Made by a program: the position numbers and the translations under genes. This document shows, piece by piece, positions 36,506 through 47,483 of a stretch of 64,000 nucleotides of DNA (its first letter is position 1; each line of letters starts with the position of its first letter). The notes beneath the pieces are model-generated. The model saw only the letters and a list, made by a program, of their open reading frames with translations, was not told the DNA's origin and ran no database searches. This stretch comes from Lutjanus erythropterus (Eukaryota > Chordata > Actinopteri > Lutjaniformes > Lutjanidae), in NCBI GenBank assembly GCA_020091685.1, contig CM034601.1, forward strand, positions 38,710,034 through 38,774,033, given 5' to 3'.

Positions 36506-38008
36506 CACCGTGTCTCCTCGCTGCTTCTCTGATGTCCAGCCTCCCTCTTGCTCCTCCTCCAGTGAGATGTAACACAGTGAATCAGGGGTTTATTTTGACC
36601 AAACCGGAGCTGGTGATGGTTAAAACAGAGATGAGCCAAGACATTTTTGGCGAGGTTTATGATGACAAAGCTAGTTATCTAACGTTACCAAGGGTTATCT
36701 AAGACACTCAAATGATTATAAACATGCTCAAAAACACCATACAAAACAAACGGTAAATACTATTAACAATACGTACCAAGCTAACTGTTAAAGTGAAGTA
36801 AATAACTGAAAAATCGCCACGTTTGTACACGAAGGGACTCTGCTATAGCGTCGACAGGAAGTAAAAAGCTTGTAAAATAGATAAATGTCACATTGCATTG
36901 TGCAAGTAGAGAATTATGACCAGTAATGTCATGGTTTTGTTCCCTTTAAAAGCAGTGCATCCTTGCTTGTTGTAGAGAGAATGACATGAAACAAATCTGC
37001 CACAAATGAAACTAAAGTCATTACGTGCTGCTCTGGTCCTGAAGAGAACTGCCTCCTGGAATAAGAAACAGTTCAGTATTAAGTGAAGGACTCTACAGAG
37101 ACCATTTTGGCACAGACCTGGGAGCTCCCTGCTTGGACAGCAGCCCCATTTAACATAATTGGCAATGTTCACAATCAGCTGCCTGCTGAAGGATCATGTC
37201 CTTGTCACTGTTCTAGTGGCTTCTGCATTCTAGCTGGGTACCTGTGGAGAAGCAGGAAGGTGGTGAAGAGCCTTGCTGCCGGGTACAAAGAAGAGACTGG
37301 CGACTATATGTGTGTCAGGGGATTGCACTCTGTCCCCAGTCCAACAGTGGGAGTTATTGTGACAAGAGCCGCAGCGTGCTGGGAATGTGGCCTTGTTAGA
37401 TTGTGAGAAACAAATAAAAAGGCAGAAACATCTCATGGTAAAAAAAAAATGACTCTTTTTATTGTCTGAATTCGAGCTTTGAGTAGAATTCATTCATGCG
37501 TGTGTCGCTTGGTAAAACGTGAAAACGATGTGGTTGAGCATGTGGGAGCAACAAATCCTGGTAATCCCCAGAACCACGACTGCACCATGTAACTTCAGTG
37601 CAGCAATGACACAAATTATACCTCACAGATGAAAATGCTACACACACACACACACACCATTTCCAGGGCTCAAAAATGGAGATACATGTAGATTCATCAG
37701 CAGCAGCCATTTCTGCTTCACAATCTTGTGCATGTCACAGATGCAACATTACTCATCCGTGATGCATATTTGCAACCAACACTTGAACTTTGCATTAATG
37801 GCCTTATCCTCAAGTAATGGTTATTAGCGAGGTTGCCATAGAGACAGTCATCACAGGGCACAGCGTAGTCTGTTTCATTAGCATGATATGTGTCCTCCAG
37901 CACAAAGCTAGGAGGGGCTCAGTGTGTGCTCACGCCGTGGCCATGAAAATTGTAGTGACTTCAGTCAGCCCTAATCCACAATCTCAAGGCTTCTCTCGGG
38001 CTGATCTG
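36506..38008. other. No gene; polyadenylation-like end near 37416
   Basis: About 37081-37449 ends with AATAAA-like sequence (caaataaaaaggcagaaaca) followed some 20 bases later by a short A run. It could be a retroposed fragment or chance. A short (CA)n lies at about 37640-37657. Confidence 0.3.
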
Positions 38009-38009
38009 C

Positions 38010-38068
<59 letters not shown>
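38009..38068. repeat. (CA)30 microsatellite
   Basis: About 60 bp of CA with a single early interruption (cacgcaca). Confidence 0.97.
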
Positions 38069-38072
<4 letters not shown>

Positions 38073-39606
38073 CACGCTGCTGCTTGAATAACCACAGCTA
38101 GCAGGCAAACTCCAGGCTAGCTGAGACTGTAATTAATGACGAGCTCTGTGATCCTGTGTCGGTACGGAGAAAATTCACTTTCCCACTGATACCTCATGAC
38201 ATTTTAGTCACATCACTTTCATCATTTAGAGAAAGCCAGCTAATCCTTCATATATTAGGGGAGGGTGATTTAATTGAATAAAGGCCAAGCTAATTAGTGA
38301 GGGTTTGCTTTTTTTTGTAAAGGCTAGATACGATAGGTGACAGACAAAACACCGTGGCCCCAAAACACTCCCAGCACAACCACCAAATTTCACACACTGT
38401 TCTAAACTGAATGAACACACACACTTTGCTTGTTAGTTATTAAGTTGTGTTTTGATTTTGAATACATTAACCTGAACATAGCCACAATTAATTGAACCTG
38501 ACCGAATAATGAAGCTTGATTTTTTTTTTTCTATTTGCTCACTAGCTAACCTGTGTTACCATGACTACACGCAGAGTTATTAAAGCAGTACAAAAATGGT
38601 TAGAGAAGCAAGCCTGGAATTTCATCATTTTTTGGCGTAGTCAGCCAAAAAGGCCAATGCAATGAAGGGTTAAGGATGACTTTATTTTTATATATACCTT
38701 CTGTTTTTAGATAATTTCTCAGGATAATGACTTGAAAGTTTGTCACTATATTAACTGACAGGATCCTCTTTTTTCATCACATTGACTGAAATTGGCTTCT
38801 ATTGGGAGAGACAACAGGTGAAAGTACATAAAAAGTTCACAGAGCAGATGAGCATATCTAACAGGGATCAAGCAGTCCATCACTGTTAACAGAGACTCCA
38901 GTCTGCAGTGTAAACCACAGAATTGTAGGGTAACATCAGACAGGGCTTGACCAGGCAAAGTAAAATGCCACTTCAGACTAGTAAATCTAGCAACTCACTT
39001 GTCCAATCAGACAAGTGATCAATGAGAGTCAAATACATTGTTTTTTTGCTAGAGCTGATGATAGAAGTAGGGGCATAAAGACGGAGCCATCTCCGTTCCC
39101 TCCCATCTCTGTTGAGAGTTGCACATGAGCAGTTCCAGCTGGGCACTCGCAAAATGGTGGTATAGAAAGACAAAGTTTATGAGCTGAAGCTAATGCAAGA
39201 ATTTCAGTTATCCTGGAAGCAGGAGTTTAGTTTTGTGGCGTTGGAGGATGTGGTTAAAGTCCCTCTATGTATTGTAGTGTAAGTTTGGGAACAAGGCAAT
39301 AAAACGGAATTGTTTTTCAAAGTCCAGAGTTGACAACATCTCGCTTGCACGGCAGCAAAGAGGGCTGCTGACAGTCGCTCCTCCAGGGCTTCACTGGTGC
39401 TTGTATGAAACAACATGGTGAGGCATGTCAGGTGATCGCAGAACTGATTACCACAGTGAATCGTGTTTCAAAAAAATGTGTTCTGTGTTCTCCAGTACAA
39501 TTGGTCTTAAACAGAAAAACAGGATTGACCTGGGGGCACAGTACCGCTGTGTCATAGTCTGTCAAAGGCATTATTTGATAACTGCTAACAAAAAAAAACA
39601 TTTTAT
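38069..39606. other. No gene recognised
   Basis: Ordinary intronic sequence with a T run near 38519-38530. No paired repeat or exon was seen. Confidence 0.4.
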
Positions 39607-39665
39607 ACAGAGCACGGGTCTGCAACCTGCAGCTTCAGAGCCACGTGTCCACCATCTACTGTACA
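39607..39665 (+). mobile_element. Possible hAT-type element end fragment
   Basis: cgggtctgcaacctgcagct, then tcagagccacgtgtcc resembles the start of hAT non-autonomous elements ('ggtcggcaacctgcggctct' type). Only one end is present. Confidence 0.4.
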
Positions 39666-39905
39666 TTTTCAAAGTCCCTGGGAAACAAGAACAACCTCTG
39701 CAACATACATGCTGAAAACTGCAAATTCACGCCTGAGACGCTAATGTTAAGAACATTAACAAGCCAACAGCTGTTATCTTTTCTTTTGCATTGACATAGT
39801 CATTTTAATGAGCGCTGTGGAGAGACGTCTGGCGATGCAAGAGTTCATCATGAAAGAAAGTTTATCATCACTTGTGTCCTTTTCTCACACTCGTCCACAT
39901 GAGCA

Positions 39906-39908
<3 letters not shown>

Positions 39909-39968
<60 letters not shown>
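39909..39968. repeat. (TC)30 microsatellite
   Basis: A pure 60-bp pyrimidine/purine mirror repeat. Such tracts can form triplex H-DNA. Confidence 0.97.
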
Positions 39969-39975
<7 letters not shown>

Positions 39976-40077
39976 GCTGCGAGCTGCATCACCTGGTTTT
40001 CTGGCAATGAGGAGCGAGCAACACAGAAAGCCACACTGACTGTGTGGGCCCCCCACAACCATTGTGGCCCTAATCCA

Positions 40078-40950
40078 GTGTTTCCCAAACTTTTTAAAAA
40101 TGAAAACCCATCGCCACCCAATTTACAAAAGGCCTTTTCAATAAATTGAGTTAATGTGTGTATACAATCATACACATGTTCTAAAAATAAATGAGAAATA
40201 AATGTATTAAGTCTGAGTTAACAGGCCTGTTTTTATTTCATTTCATCAGGAAAACAGTATCAGACACTTAAGGGCTTTTCACACTGCATTTACCCCCAAG
40301 TTAAAAGAGCACTTAGCCCTGGCTAAAAGAGCTTTCACACTGGCACAATCCTGGCATGTTCCAAAGTGGGATAACCCCAACTTTAGCCTAGGTTTAGCTG
40401 GCTCTGCTTTGGAGCAGTTATCCCTGAGTTTGCGGGATTATCCCCTGAAAATCGACTAAACCCAGGGATAAAATGCTGGCAGTGTGAAACAGGGCTAAAA
40501 GATTAGAAGAAGACAATCAGCCAGGTTAACGCAAAACACTTGTGTGTGTACAGAGACTTTAACCCAGAGCTAGAAGAACAGCAGTGTGAATCATATAATC
40601 CTGGGTTTAGTTTAACCCTGGGTTAACAATATGTGTGTGAAAAGGGGCTAAGTTATCCCAGGGTTAACTCTTAGTCCAGGGCTAAGAACATGCAGTGTGA
40701 AAAGCCCTTCATCTTACTTCTTACTAAATAAGACAAAACAAGCGCATTTACGTAGAATTTACAGGCTCTTGTTTTTCCTTTCATCAGTAAAACAGTATAC
40801 ACATTTTAAAACTTAAATTTGCAGAGTTTCTTCCACAGTCTTATATTTATTTGGCCACCCAAATAAAATCTCTTGTGACCCAAGTATTTATGGTAATAGC
40901 CCTGGTGTCAGCCACAAACTTGAGCATGTGTATCTTCTCTCTTTCCCACC
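40078..40950 (+). mobile_element. Possible older hAT-like element hosting the MITE
   Basis: agtgtttcccaaacttttta, then cccatcgccacccaa resembles the left end of 'cagtgtttcccaaac' hAT elements. After the MITE, gccacccaaataaaatctct, then tgtgacccaag fits its interior. The right end was not found, so this reading is tentative. Confidence 0.35.
40270..40709 (+). mobile_element. 440-bp MITE with perfect 20-bp terminal inverted repeats
   Basis: The termini AAGGGCTTTTCACACTGCAT and ATGCAGTGTGAAAAGCCCTT are exact reverse complements. The interior repeats sub-terminal phrases such as aaccctgggttaac, tagccctgg and ggataacccc. There is no coding capacity. The target-site duplication is not clear: flanks tta and tca suggest a 3-bp site as in PIF/Harbinger elements, but this is not demonstrated. 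The family is non-autonomous and the superfamily is uncertain. Confidence 0.85.
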
Positions 40951-41399
40951 ACTGATTACATCATTTTAGAATATGGAGATGAATTAAATCAGTGCTCCTG
41001 TGGGGGGGTTATGAGGAATTTGGGGATAGATCAGACTTCTCTTCCACTTGTTTTTCTACCCGTCCCTTCTTCCCTGAGCATGACCGGGCTTGTCAGGCAG
41101 TAGGGTCTCATTAAGACTGCAGGGTAATGGCCGAGCTCAAACAGATTGATGTAGCTGAATGCGAACTGCTGGACTTTGAAAAAAAGTAGGGGGGTGCACT
41201 GGGGCCATCTGTCAAGGTCCACTCATCTCCTGGCTTGGAGGAGACATAGTTGTTCTTGGTCTGAGTGTGATGTAAAAGAGTCGTGATGTCTAGTGGAGCA
41301 GCATGGTGGCAGGCAGCAGCTTGGCTAATGATGACAGAATACAAGGAGAGCAGACACCCGCGCTGACCAGCTCTACTCACTCGTCAGACTGCATGCTCC

Positions 41400-42060
41400 C
41401 GGCTGGCAGACAGGCCCACTTGAAGGACGGCGACCACTCAGCTGAGTGTTAAAGCTCTGGACGGACTCGAGTCATCTTGTTAAGCTATAATAAAAAGGAG
41501 AATCACATTTGCCAGCTTGGCACAGCACTGCTCCCCTTGCCTCTCCAATTTCTAATGTTCCTCTTTAAATGAGAGAGTGTGTGTGCATGTGTGCAGGATT
41601 AAGGGATAGAGCGGGGGATGAGACACAGGGATAGAGATGGAGAGCAATGCCAGGCATTAGACACAATTAAAATGGTGGCTGGAGTCTGTTTTCGTTTGTT
41701 GTGGATTTAAGCCAGCGGGCTCAGCCCCGGCGTCACCCCCGAGACCCCGTCCTGACTGAGGCCTCGGTGAAGGATTAGGCCGGGGGGCAGGTTGGATGCC
41801 TGCCTCCCTCTCTAACTCTGCCAGCAGGGCAGACACTCCCCCCACCTCCTTTTTACGTACAGCCCCCCCAATCCAGCCGCTCTCTTCTCCGGAGATAAGA
41901 CCATGATAAATAGTCTGTCATGAGTGATGGCCTCACCCTGGGAGCCAATTAGACGGGTTTAGCAATTAAAGGAGTCTGTTCATTTAGCTATTGAAGCCCT
42001 GGCAGCATTCCCCATTCATTGGGGCACCGTGTGCTCTGCCACTACAGGGAACGTCACCCT
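41400..42060. other. Repeat-free, GC-richer block; candidate conserved non-coding sequence
   Basis: About 41690-42060 is more G/C-rich than its surroundings (gccccggcgtcacccccgag) and then gains TAAT-type cores (cagccaattagacg-like, ttagcaattaaagg). No splice-supported ORF. A candidate regulatory element only by appearance. Confidence 0.25.
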
Positions 42061-43984
42061 TTAATGTATATTAAATGTGCTGGAGGTTACATACATTTGA
42101 GGAGACGGTATATAACTGAAGCACCATAAGATCACGCTGCATGTCCTGAATGTTTCAACAAATGCTCATTGTAAGTTTGGCTACCCCACATTAACATAGT
42201 TCACTGACTGATTTCCAACTCGAGGGCCGCTCTGCATGCCAGGGTCCAGATTCTATTTCAGGGGTGTTTTTCCACGCTAATTGAGGCATAATGATTGTGC
42301 ATGTTTTGAACTCCTGTGGTGTCTGAGCCTTTTTCCAGCTCTCTAATGATCCCTCTTCACAGGGCCTCACTCACTCTAATCTATACTGCATCCGGCTCCC
42401 TTTTTAAACACATGAACCCCATATAAGCAGCTGCACAGTGTACACACAGCCTCACAAGTTGGCAACAGAGAAGAAACAAGATGATATTATTGTCCACCCA
42501 TAACAAAGTGAGTGCCAGGCCCTTCTTATACATGCATGAAACTGTGTGCCACCAATGGGAAGAGGTTTTTGAATAAGGGGCTGAAGATATTACTCCTTCT
42601 GCTTCACCGAGCAGAAAAATTAGATGTGCATCTGAGTACTGAAAAATTAATATCTGTTGGTTTTAAAGTTGAATAGAGAGGTGTAGCCAGGCACAAGCAA
42701 AAGAGACAACAAAACACAGAGGAGCATAACAGAATTTACATGAACATGAGGACAAACAAGCAGATTCATTTCAAGACAGAATAATCTAGAGTAAATTGAG
42801 CAGTGTTCCTCTACAGATCATTAAATGCATGCCCTGAAATGTAATTTATAACCTATTCGGTACTTATAAATTTATTTATACATAGTTGAATACATGACTT
42901 AAGTCAGTTATTCTAAATACTTTGGATTACTTTTGGAATACTTGCTGAGATCATTTGTCGGGGTCACTCTGAATGTAGTTTGCACTTTGCTTTTGCTTTT
43001 GGGATTGACTTTGCTGCAGAGATCCCCTCATTGTTCTCCCTAGTTCTTATAGAGCACTGCTAATGCTGCCACAAACAGTAGAGCCACACACGTCCAATGA
43101 ATATATCATGACTCATGTGATGAATAAACAGATCATATTTGGGACTCATTAGTGAGCTAACAAGTAAACTAATGAGCAGGTCAAGTTAAATTTCACTTAA
43201 ATAGTCCTAAAGCCCAAAATCACAATTTGCATGAGGAGGCCTTACAATCAGTGCAGCATATGACAGCCTCTGTCCTTTACATTAGTATGTCAGAGCAGAC
43301 TAACATGGCCGAAGAGGGCTTAAAGTTACCTTAAGGTGCTTCTTCAAGTTAGATGTGGAGTCTTATGGTGCAGAAAGCTGCTTGACTGATGGCGAGCAGA
43401 GTAGGAGTATACGAAAATATCAATAGACTTGCAGATCACAATATTATCTTCTGTAATGTGGTGTGGTTTTTTTTTCAGGAATCTGTACTAAACAGCACCA
43501 CAATATTTCATTTAAAATGATATTTTTACACACATTTTGCCTTTAAGAAATATTGTGCATCCTGTGATTTGAAAATTGCATTAGACCATATTGCGATTTT
43601 GATAAAAATTTTGATTAATTGTTCCACCTGAATTGTGACACATGCAAAAATGTGGCACCGCTTCATTTTGTATTGTGTTTAAAACCCCAAAAGGCTGGAT
43701 TGCAGTACTGTGATCTATCTTCACCGTTCTGATTGCATAAAAAAGTAAACTTTTAACTCAAATTTGATTCATATGGTGATGTGTTCTTTATGAAATGACA
43801 GTTTTACTAAAGTTAGAATTAAAAAATTGCAATATATCATCTTGCGTACAGTATAGCAGTATGTTGGTATGTTGAATGCTGGTATCATGATATGTAGTGT
43901 ATCACTAGATTCATGCACTGCACCGTCATGTTGCCACCTTCTTGACCATGTTTGTAGATATCCATACCAAAAACACATCCCTGA
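42061..43984. other. No gene; A/T-rich repeat-like zone
   Basis: About 43400-43910 carries recurrent ATATTGC / GCAATAT motifs (attgcgattttgat, ttgcaatatatcatcttgcg), reminiscent of old fish repeats. It could not be bounded. Confidence 0.35.
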
Positions 43985-44715
43985 CAGTGTCCTGGCTGTA
44001 ATCTGTTTTGAAAGACAGTAACTGTATTCAGAATACCACTAATTTAAACTGTAATGGAATACAGTTAGTCATATTTTGTGTTTTAACTCTTTCCCCGCCA
44101 GTGTTTTTTAATAAAGTTGCCAGCCAGTGCCATCATTTTTGACAAAATTCACAGTTTTTCAACACCCACATAATATTCAGTTCTATGAATTTGTTAACGC
44201 AAGACATATCAAATGAAGGAACAGACTTAATAGTTTCATACACACACAAAAAACCTTTTGTTCAAACGTCATTCATTTTCTGACAAAAAACTGAAAAAGA
44301 CATAAAAATGAAAAAGAGACATAGTCAAGCAGAAAATCAACTTCACCTTTTTATCTTTGTTTTTTTTAACACTTCATATTATATGTGTGACATCACTGTC
44401 ACCAGTGTTTCAAATGTTAGGTGTGTATGTCCCGCCCCCCACCTGAAACACTCTGTAGCGCTCTCTGCCCTGTGGAGGTGTGGAGGCTGCAGGGTGAGCA
44501 GCCTCACTCTGTACCCAGTGCTCACTGCTGAGCATTGATGTTTTCATGCTATATAACACCATCTTCTTCTTCTGTTACTCAATTCCAGTGGTTCTTCTTC
44601 GAGTGACAGTTTTGTGTCAGATGATCCATCACAGCATCATTGAAAACAGCAATTGACAAGATATCTCATCATTGGTGGGGAAAGAGTTCAGTAATGTATT
44701 CCAGTACTCCCTAAC
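43985..44715. repeat. Older 'gtattccagtact'-type repeat interrupted by an insertion
   Basis: On the left, agtaactgtattcagaatac, then aactgtaatggaatacag; on the right, taatgtattccagtactccc, then taacactg. Together these look like one fish repeat split by the TTAA-flanked element at 44087-44686. Confidence 0.55.
44087..44686. mobile_element. piggyBac-like non-autonomous element (600 bp)
   Basis: The left end CTCTTTCCCCGCCAGTG follows TTAA (44083-44086). The right end TTGGTGGGGAAAGAG is followed by TTCA, a one-base change from TTAA. Inverted ends plus a TTAA target are diagnostic of piggyBac insertion. Near the right end a plus-strand frame gives a short acidic, Ser-rich peptide (SSSSDSFVSDDPSQHH), which could be a remnant of a transposase N-terminus. 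Most of a transposase is missing. Confidence 0.65.
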
Positions 44716-44929
44716 ACTGAAACTGAGACAACAAGGAAAGAAGTTAATTGTAGTAGTTTGGAGCTAAATTGCTGTATTTTGGCCGCCACTGCAGTGTTAT
44801 TCCTTTAATAACATGTACACTGACACATTGCAGGAGATGTGAGTGGCTGGGATCTTATTAAGAGAGCTGCTCTCAGAGGCTCTATGGCCAGAGCAAATAA
44901 CTATCTCTGTCTGATGGAGGTTTTCCTGT

Positions 44930-45130
44930 GAGCCAAAGCCTGCGTCATAAGACGATAAGCCCGAGTCCTATAAGACTGAAAATTGGAGGGAAAACATCTC
45001 AGGGAGAATGACCCATTTTATACATTGTCACTGCGGGGCTTCCAAGCCAATATAGCAGGTCCACGCCAGACAAAAGAGCTTCAAATACTGTTGTTACAGG
45101 AGGACTTAGAGAAGATGAGCAATCAGAAAG
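44930..45130 (+). repeat. 200-bp duplicated block, copy A
   Basis: It starts agccaaagcctgcgtcataa and ends gatgagcaatcagaaagag. A hand alignment with 46338-46540 gives about 29 differences in about 201 positions (roughly 85% identity), mostly transitions and almost without gaps. Copy A sits in sequence with no recognised repeat around it. Confidence 0.85.
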
Positions 45131-46235
45131 AGTAGCATTGGCTGATTGTGCTGCTCCAACCAATAATCTGCTTACTCTGTGGGGGAGGTGAAAAGATCAG
45201 CTTTATATAGTGAGAGAAAGGTGTAGTCTTTCTTTGCTCCTGTTTCTGTCTGCTTTATCCAGTATCTCTTATCTAACCAGAAAATCTATAACTGTAGAGA
45301 GCATCAATTGAAAAGCCTCTCCACTTGAGAGTTAAACTATTTCACTGTGGCACTCTCCAGGTTGTTTTAATTCTGTCCCTGAAATAGAAATGTGGGGGCG
45401 TTCGGGTTTGCCTTCCCGTGTTCCCAGCGCCATTCAATCTTGCTAACTACATTGGCATCACTTTGCCTCTGTACTCTTTGCAGCGAGATTGATGGCTGCA
45501 GAGTTTCATAGGTGTACAGCAGCGCCTGGGGACGACTTGTGGAAAAAAGGCTCTTCAGACATCAAACGCAGAGAGATCACTGGCACACGCCCGCACGTAG
45601 ACACGTTCTCATCAAATCGATGGCTATCAGCGTAAGGATGGTCTCTGGGCCACAACTATTCATTTTCCAGGATCGTGAGCTAATGGGGGGGAATCTGTGG
45701 GTGCTCGGAGCTGTCTAATTACTCCAATCAAGTTCTTTAATCGTGGTGATTTCTCATGGCGGGGGTGGAGGGGAGCCCCTCGCCCTGATCGATGTGTCCT
45801 GTCTCTCTCTGCCCAAATCACTGGGACGCCTCATGCTGTAGCCAATGGACCTGGGCTAAATGGCTTTCATCTGGCTTCACTTGGCTAACTCTGGCCTCTG
45901 GACAGTCCCACCTCATACACACACACACATAAATGAAAATACACAACTGCCATGCTCAGTTTAACATTAATTTGAATTTGAAGTCAGTGTTACCAACCTC
46001 GCTGAGACTGACCGCTCCAATCAGCCCCTCCTCTGCACCGTGTCAGGCCAGAACAGATGGTGTGTGAGGCAGAAAGCAGCTACCTTTACAGCTGCAAGAA
46101 GTGCTAATTAAATGTGCAGAAGAGAGATGTGTTGTTTCAGTGTGCTCATCCTAATCGCTTCTGACAAACATCCAAAATGTGACTATTTACACAGACTGAT
46201 TCTGAGCTCAGTGTGGATTTTTGTCTAACTTTTCT
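45131..46235. other. No gene; candidate conserved block near 45650-45860
   Basis: About 45650-45860 (ttccaggatcgtgagctaat, then gtctaattactccaatcaag and ttaatcgtggtgatttctca) is repeat-free with homeodomain-like cores. The ORFs there are not supported by splice context. Conservation is untested. Confidence 0.25.
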
Positions 46236-46337
46236 TAGGGTGAGTTCACACCTAAAGTTCCACTTCCTGAATCAAACCAGTGCGAGGATAATACGCTGTT
46301 TCTACTCTCCAACTGGTCCATTTTGCCTTCACAAAGC

Positions 46338-46540
46338 AAGCCAAAGCCTGCATTGTAAGACGATAAGCCAGAGTCCTATAAGACTGGAAATTGGAGGAAA
46401 AACATCTCAGAGAGAGTGACCCATTTCATACGTTTTTACTGCAAAGCTCCCAAGCCAGTGTAGCAGGCCCATGCCAGACAAAAGAGCTTCAAAAGCTCTT
46501 GTTAAAGGATGTCTTAGAAGAGATGAGCAATCAGAAAAAG
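46338..46540 (+). repeat. 200-bp duplicated block, copy B
   Basis: Partner of 44930-45130 in the same orientation, about 1.4 kb downstream. It starts about 100 bp inside the left inverted end of 46236-48363, so it may have been captured or inserted there. Confidence 0.85.
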
Positions 46541-46869
46541 CCAAAGCTGCAGTCCAACAGTCCAGAAATTATGAACCCAAATCACGTGGTGGAAATGTTT
46601 GATTATTGGTCATAGAGTCAGCAAGTAAAAGGACAACAGACAGCCCAGTTTCTACCTGGATGTCATACATCATAGAGCACCGTCAGGTTTGGTTCATGTT
46701 GGTGTTTATCTGGAGCACATATCACCAGACTTTAGAGGCATGAATGTCTTGTAAGGCAGCATCTATTAAATAATGAAATAATGCAGGCATGTCTCACCTT
46801 GTCATGAGTCCAGGTTTGTCCCATGCCAGACCACATATTGATAGCAAACTGTGACAGTTTGACTTTTGT

Positions 46870-47160
46870 GTGCTGAAGTACAAGTACTTACTAAAATATT
46901 ACTCATTTACAAGTAAATTACTGGTGTTAGAAAAATACTTATGCAAAAGTACAAAGTATATGTCTCATAAACTACTCAAAGAGAAGAAAGTCCTGCTCTG
47001 TCCTGTTCAGTGGTCAAGAACAGGGTTGCAAATAGTGTGCATTTTCCTTAACCAATAGTTGAAAATGCTAACAATCAATTAATCAATAATAATTTCTAAA
47101 ATACAAAACACTTCAAAAAATTCAATTTTTTCTGTGTTTTTTTTTTTTGTCATTTTTTTA
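46870..47160. repeat. Left half of a repeat split by a SINE
   Basis: aagtacaagtacttactaaa, then aaaatacttatgcaaaagta is characteristic of a fish repeat that ends with 'tgtaattacttacttccacc', and that ending appears at about 47530-47557 after the SINE. Confidence 0.5.
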
Positions 47161-47162
47161 AA

Positions 47163-47483
47163 GTGAGGTAGTGGTGGCCTAAAGGTTAGAGAAACAAACT
47201 TGGGACTGGAAGGTCACCGGGTCAATCCCCTGACCAGCAGGATAAATCTGGGTGGGAAAAGTGACAGACAGTGCTCACCCCTCCCTCATTACCAACACTG
47301 AGGTGCCTTTGAGCAAGGTCCTTAACCCCAACCACTCCAGTGGAGCTGCTCAGTGGTTGGCAGATCAGACTGTGGTTGTACTGGGCAGCTTCCAGGTGGG
47401 AATGAGTAACTGTGTGAAGGTAATCAGGGTGTGTTCCTGCAAAAGAGAGCATCGCCAGAACCTAGCCAGAATAAACAATGTTT
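47163..47483 (+). mobile_element. tRNA-derived SINE
   Basis: It has a pol III A box (tggcctaaaggt, about 47175-47186) and B box (ggtcaccgggtcaatccc, 47212-47229), spaced as in a tRNA. A fish-SINE body follows with ttgagcaaggtccttaaccc and a tail toward ataaacaatgttt. The A and B boxes deviate from consensus, so it is probably an inactive copy. ORFs on both strands here are SINE by-products. Confidence 0.8.

Noticed and set aside
37081..37449. Processed pseudogene or lncRNA terminal exon
   Set aside because: AATAAA-like signal and a short A run are present, but there is no recognisable parent, no clear target-site duplication and the A run is only 9 nt.
39885..40175. Arg-Glu repeat ORF on the minus strand
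   Set aside because: It is the translation of the (TC)30 microsatellite and not an RE-rich splicing protein.
47163..47240. tRNA gene
   Set aside because: A and B boxes are present but the segment does not form a plausible cloverleaf and continues into a SINE body.
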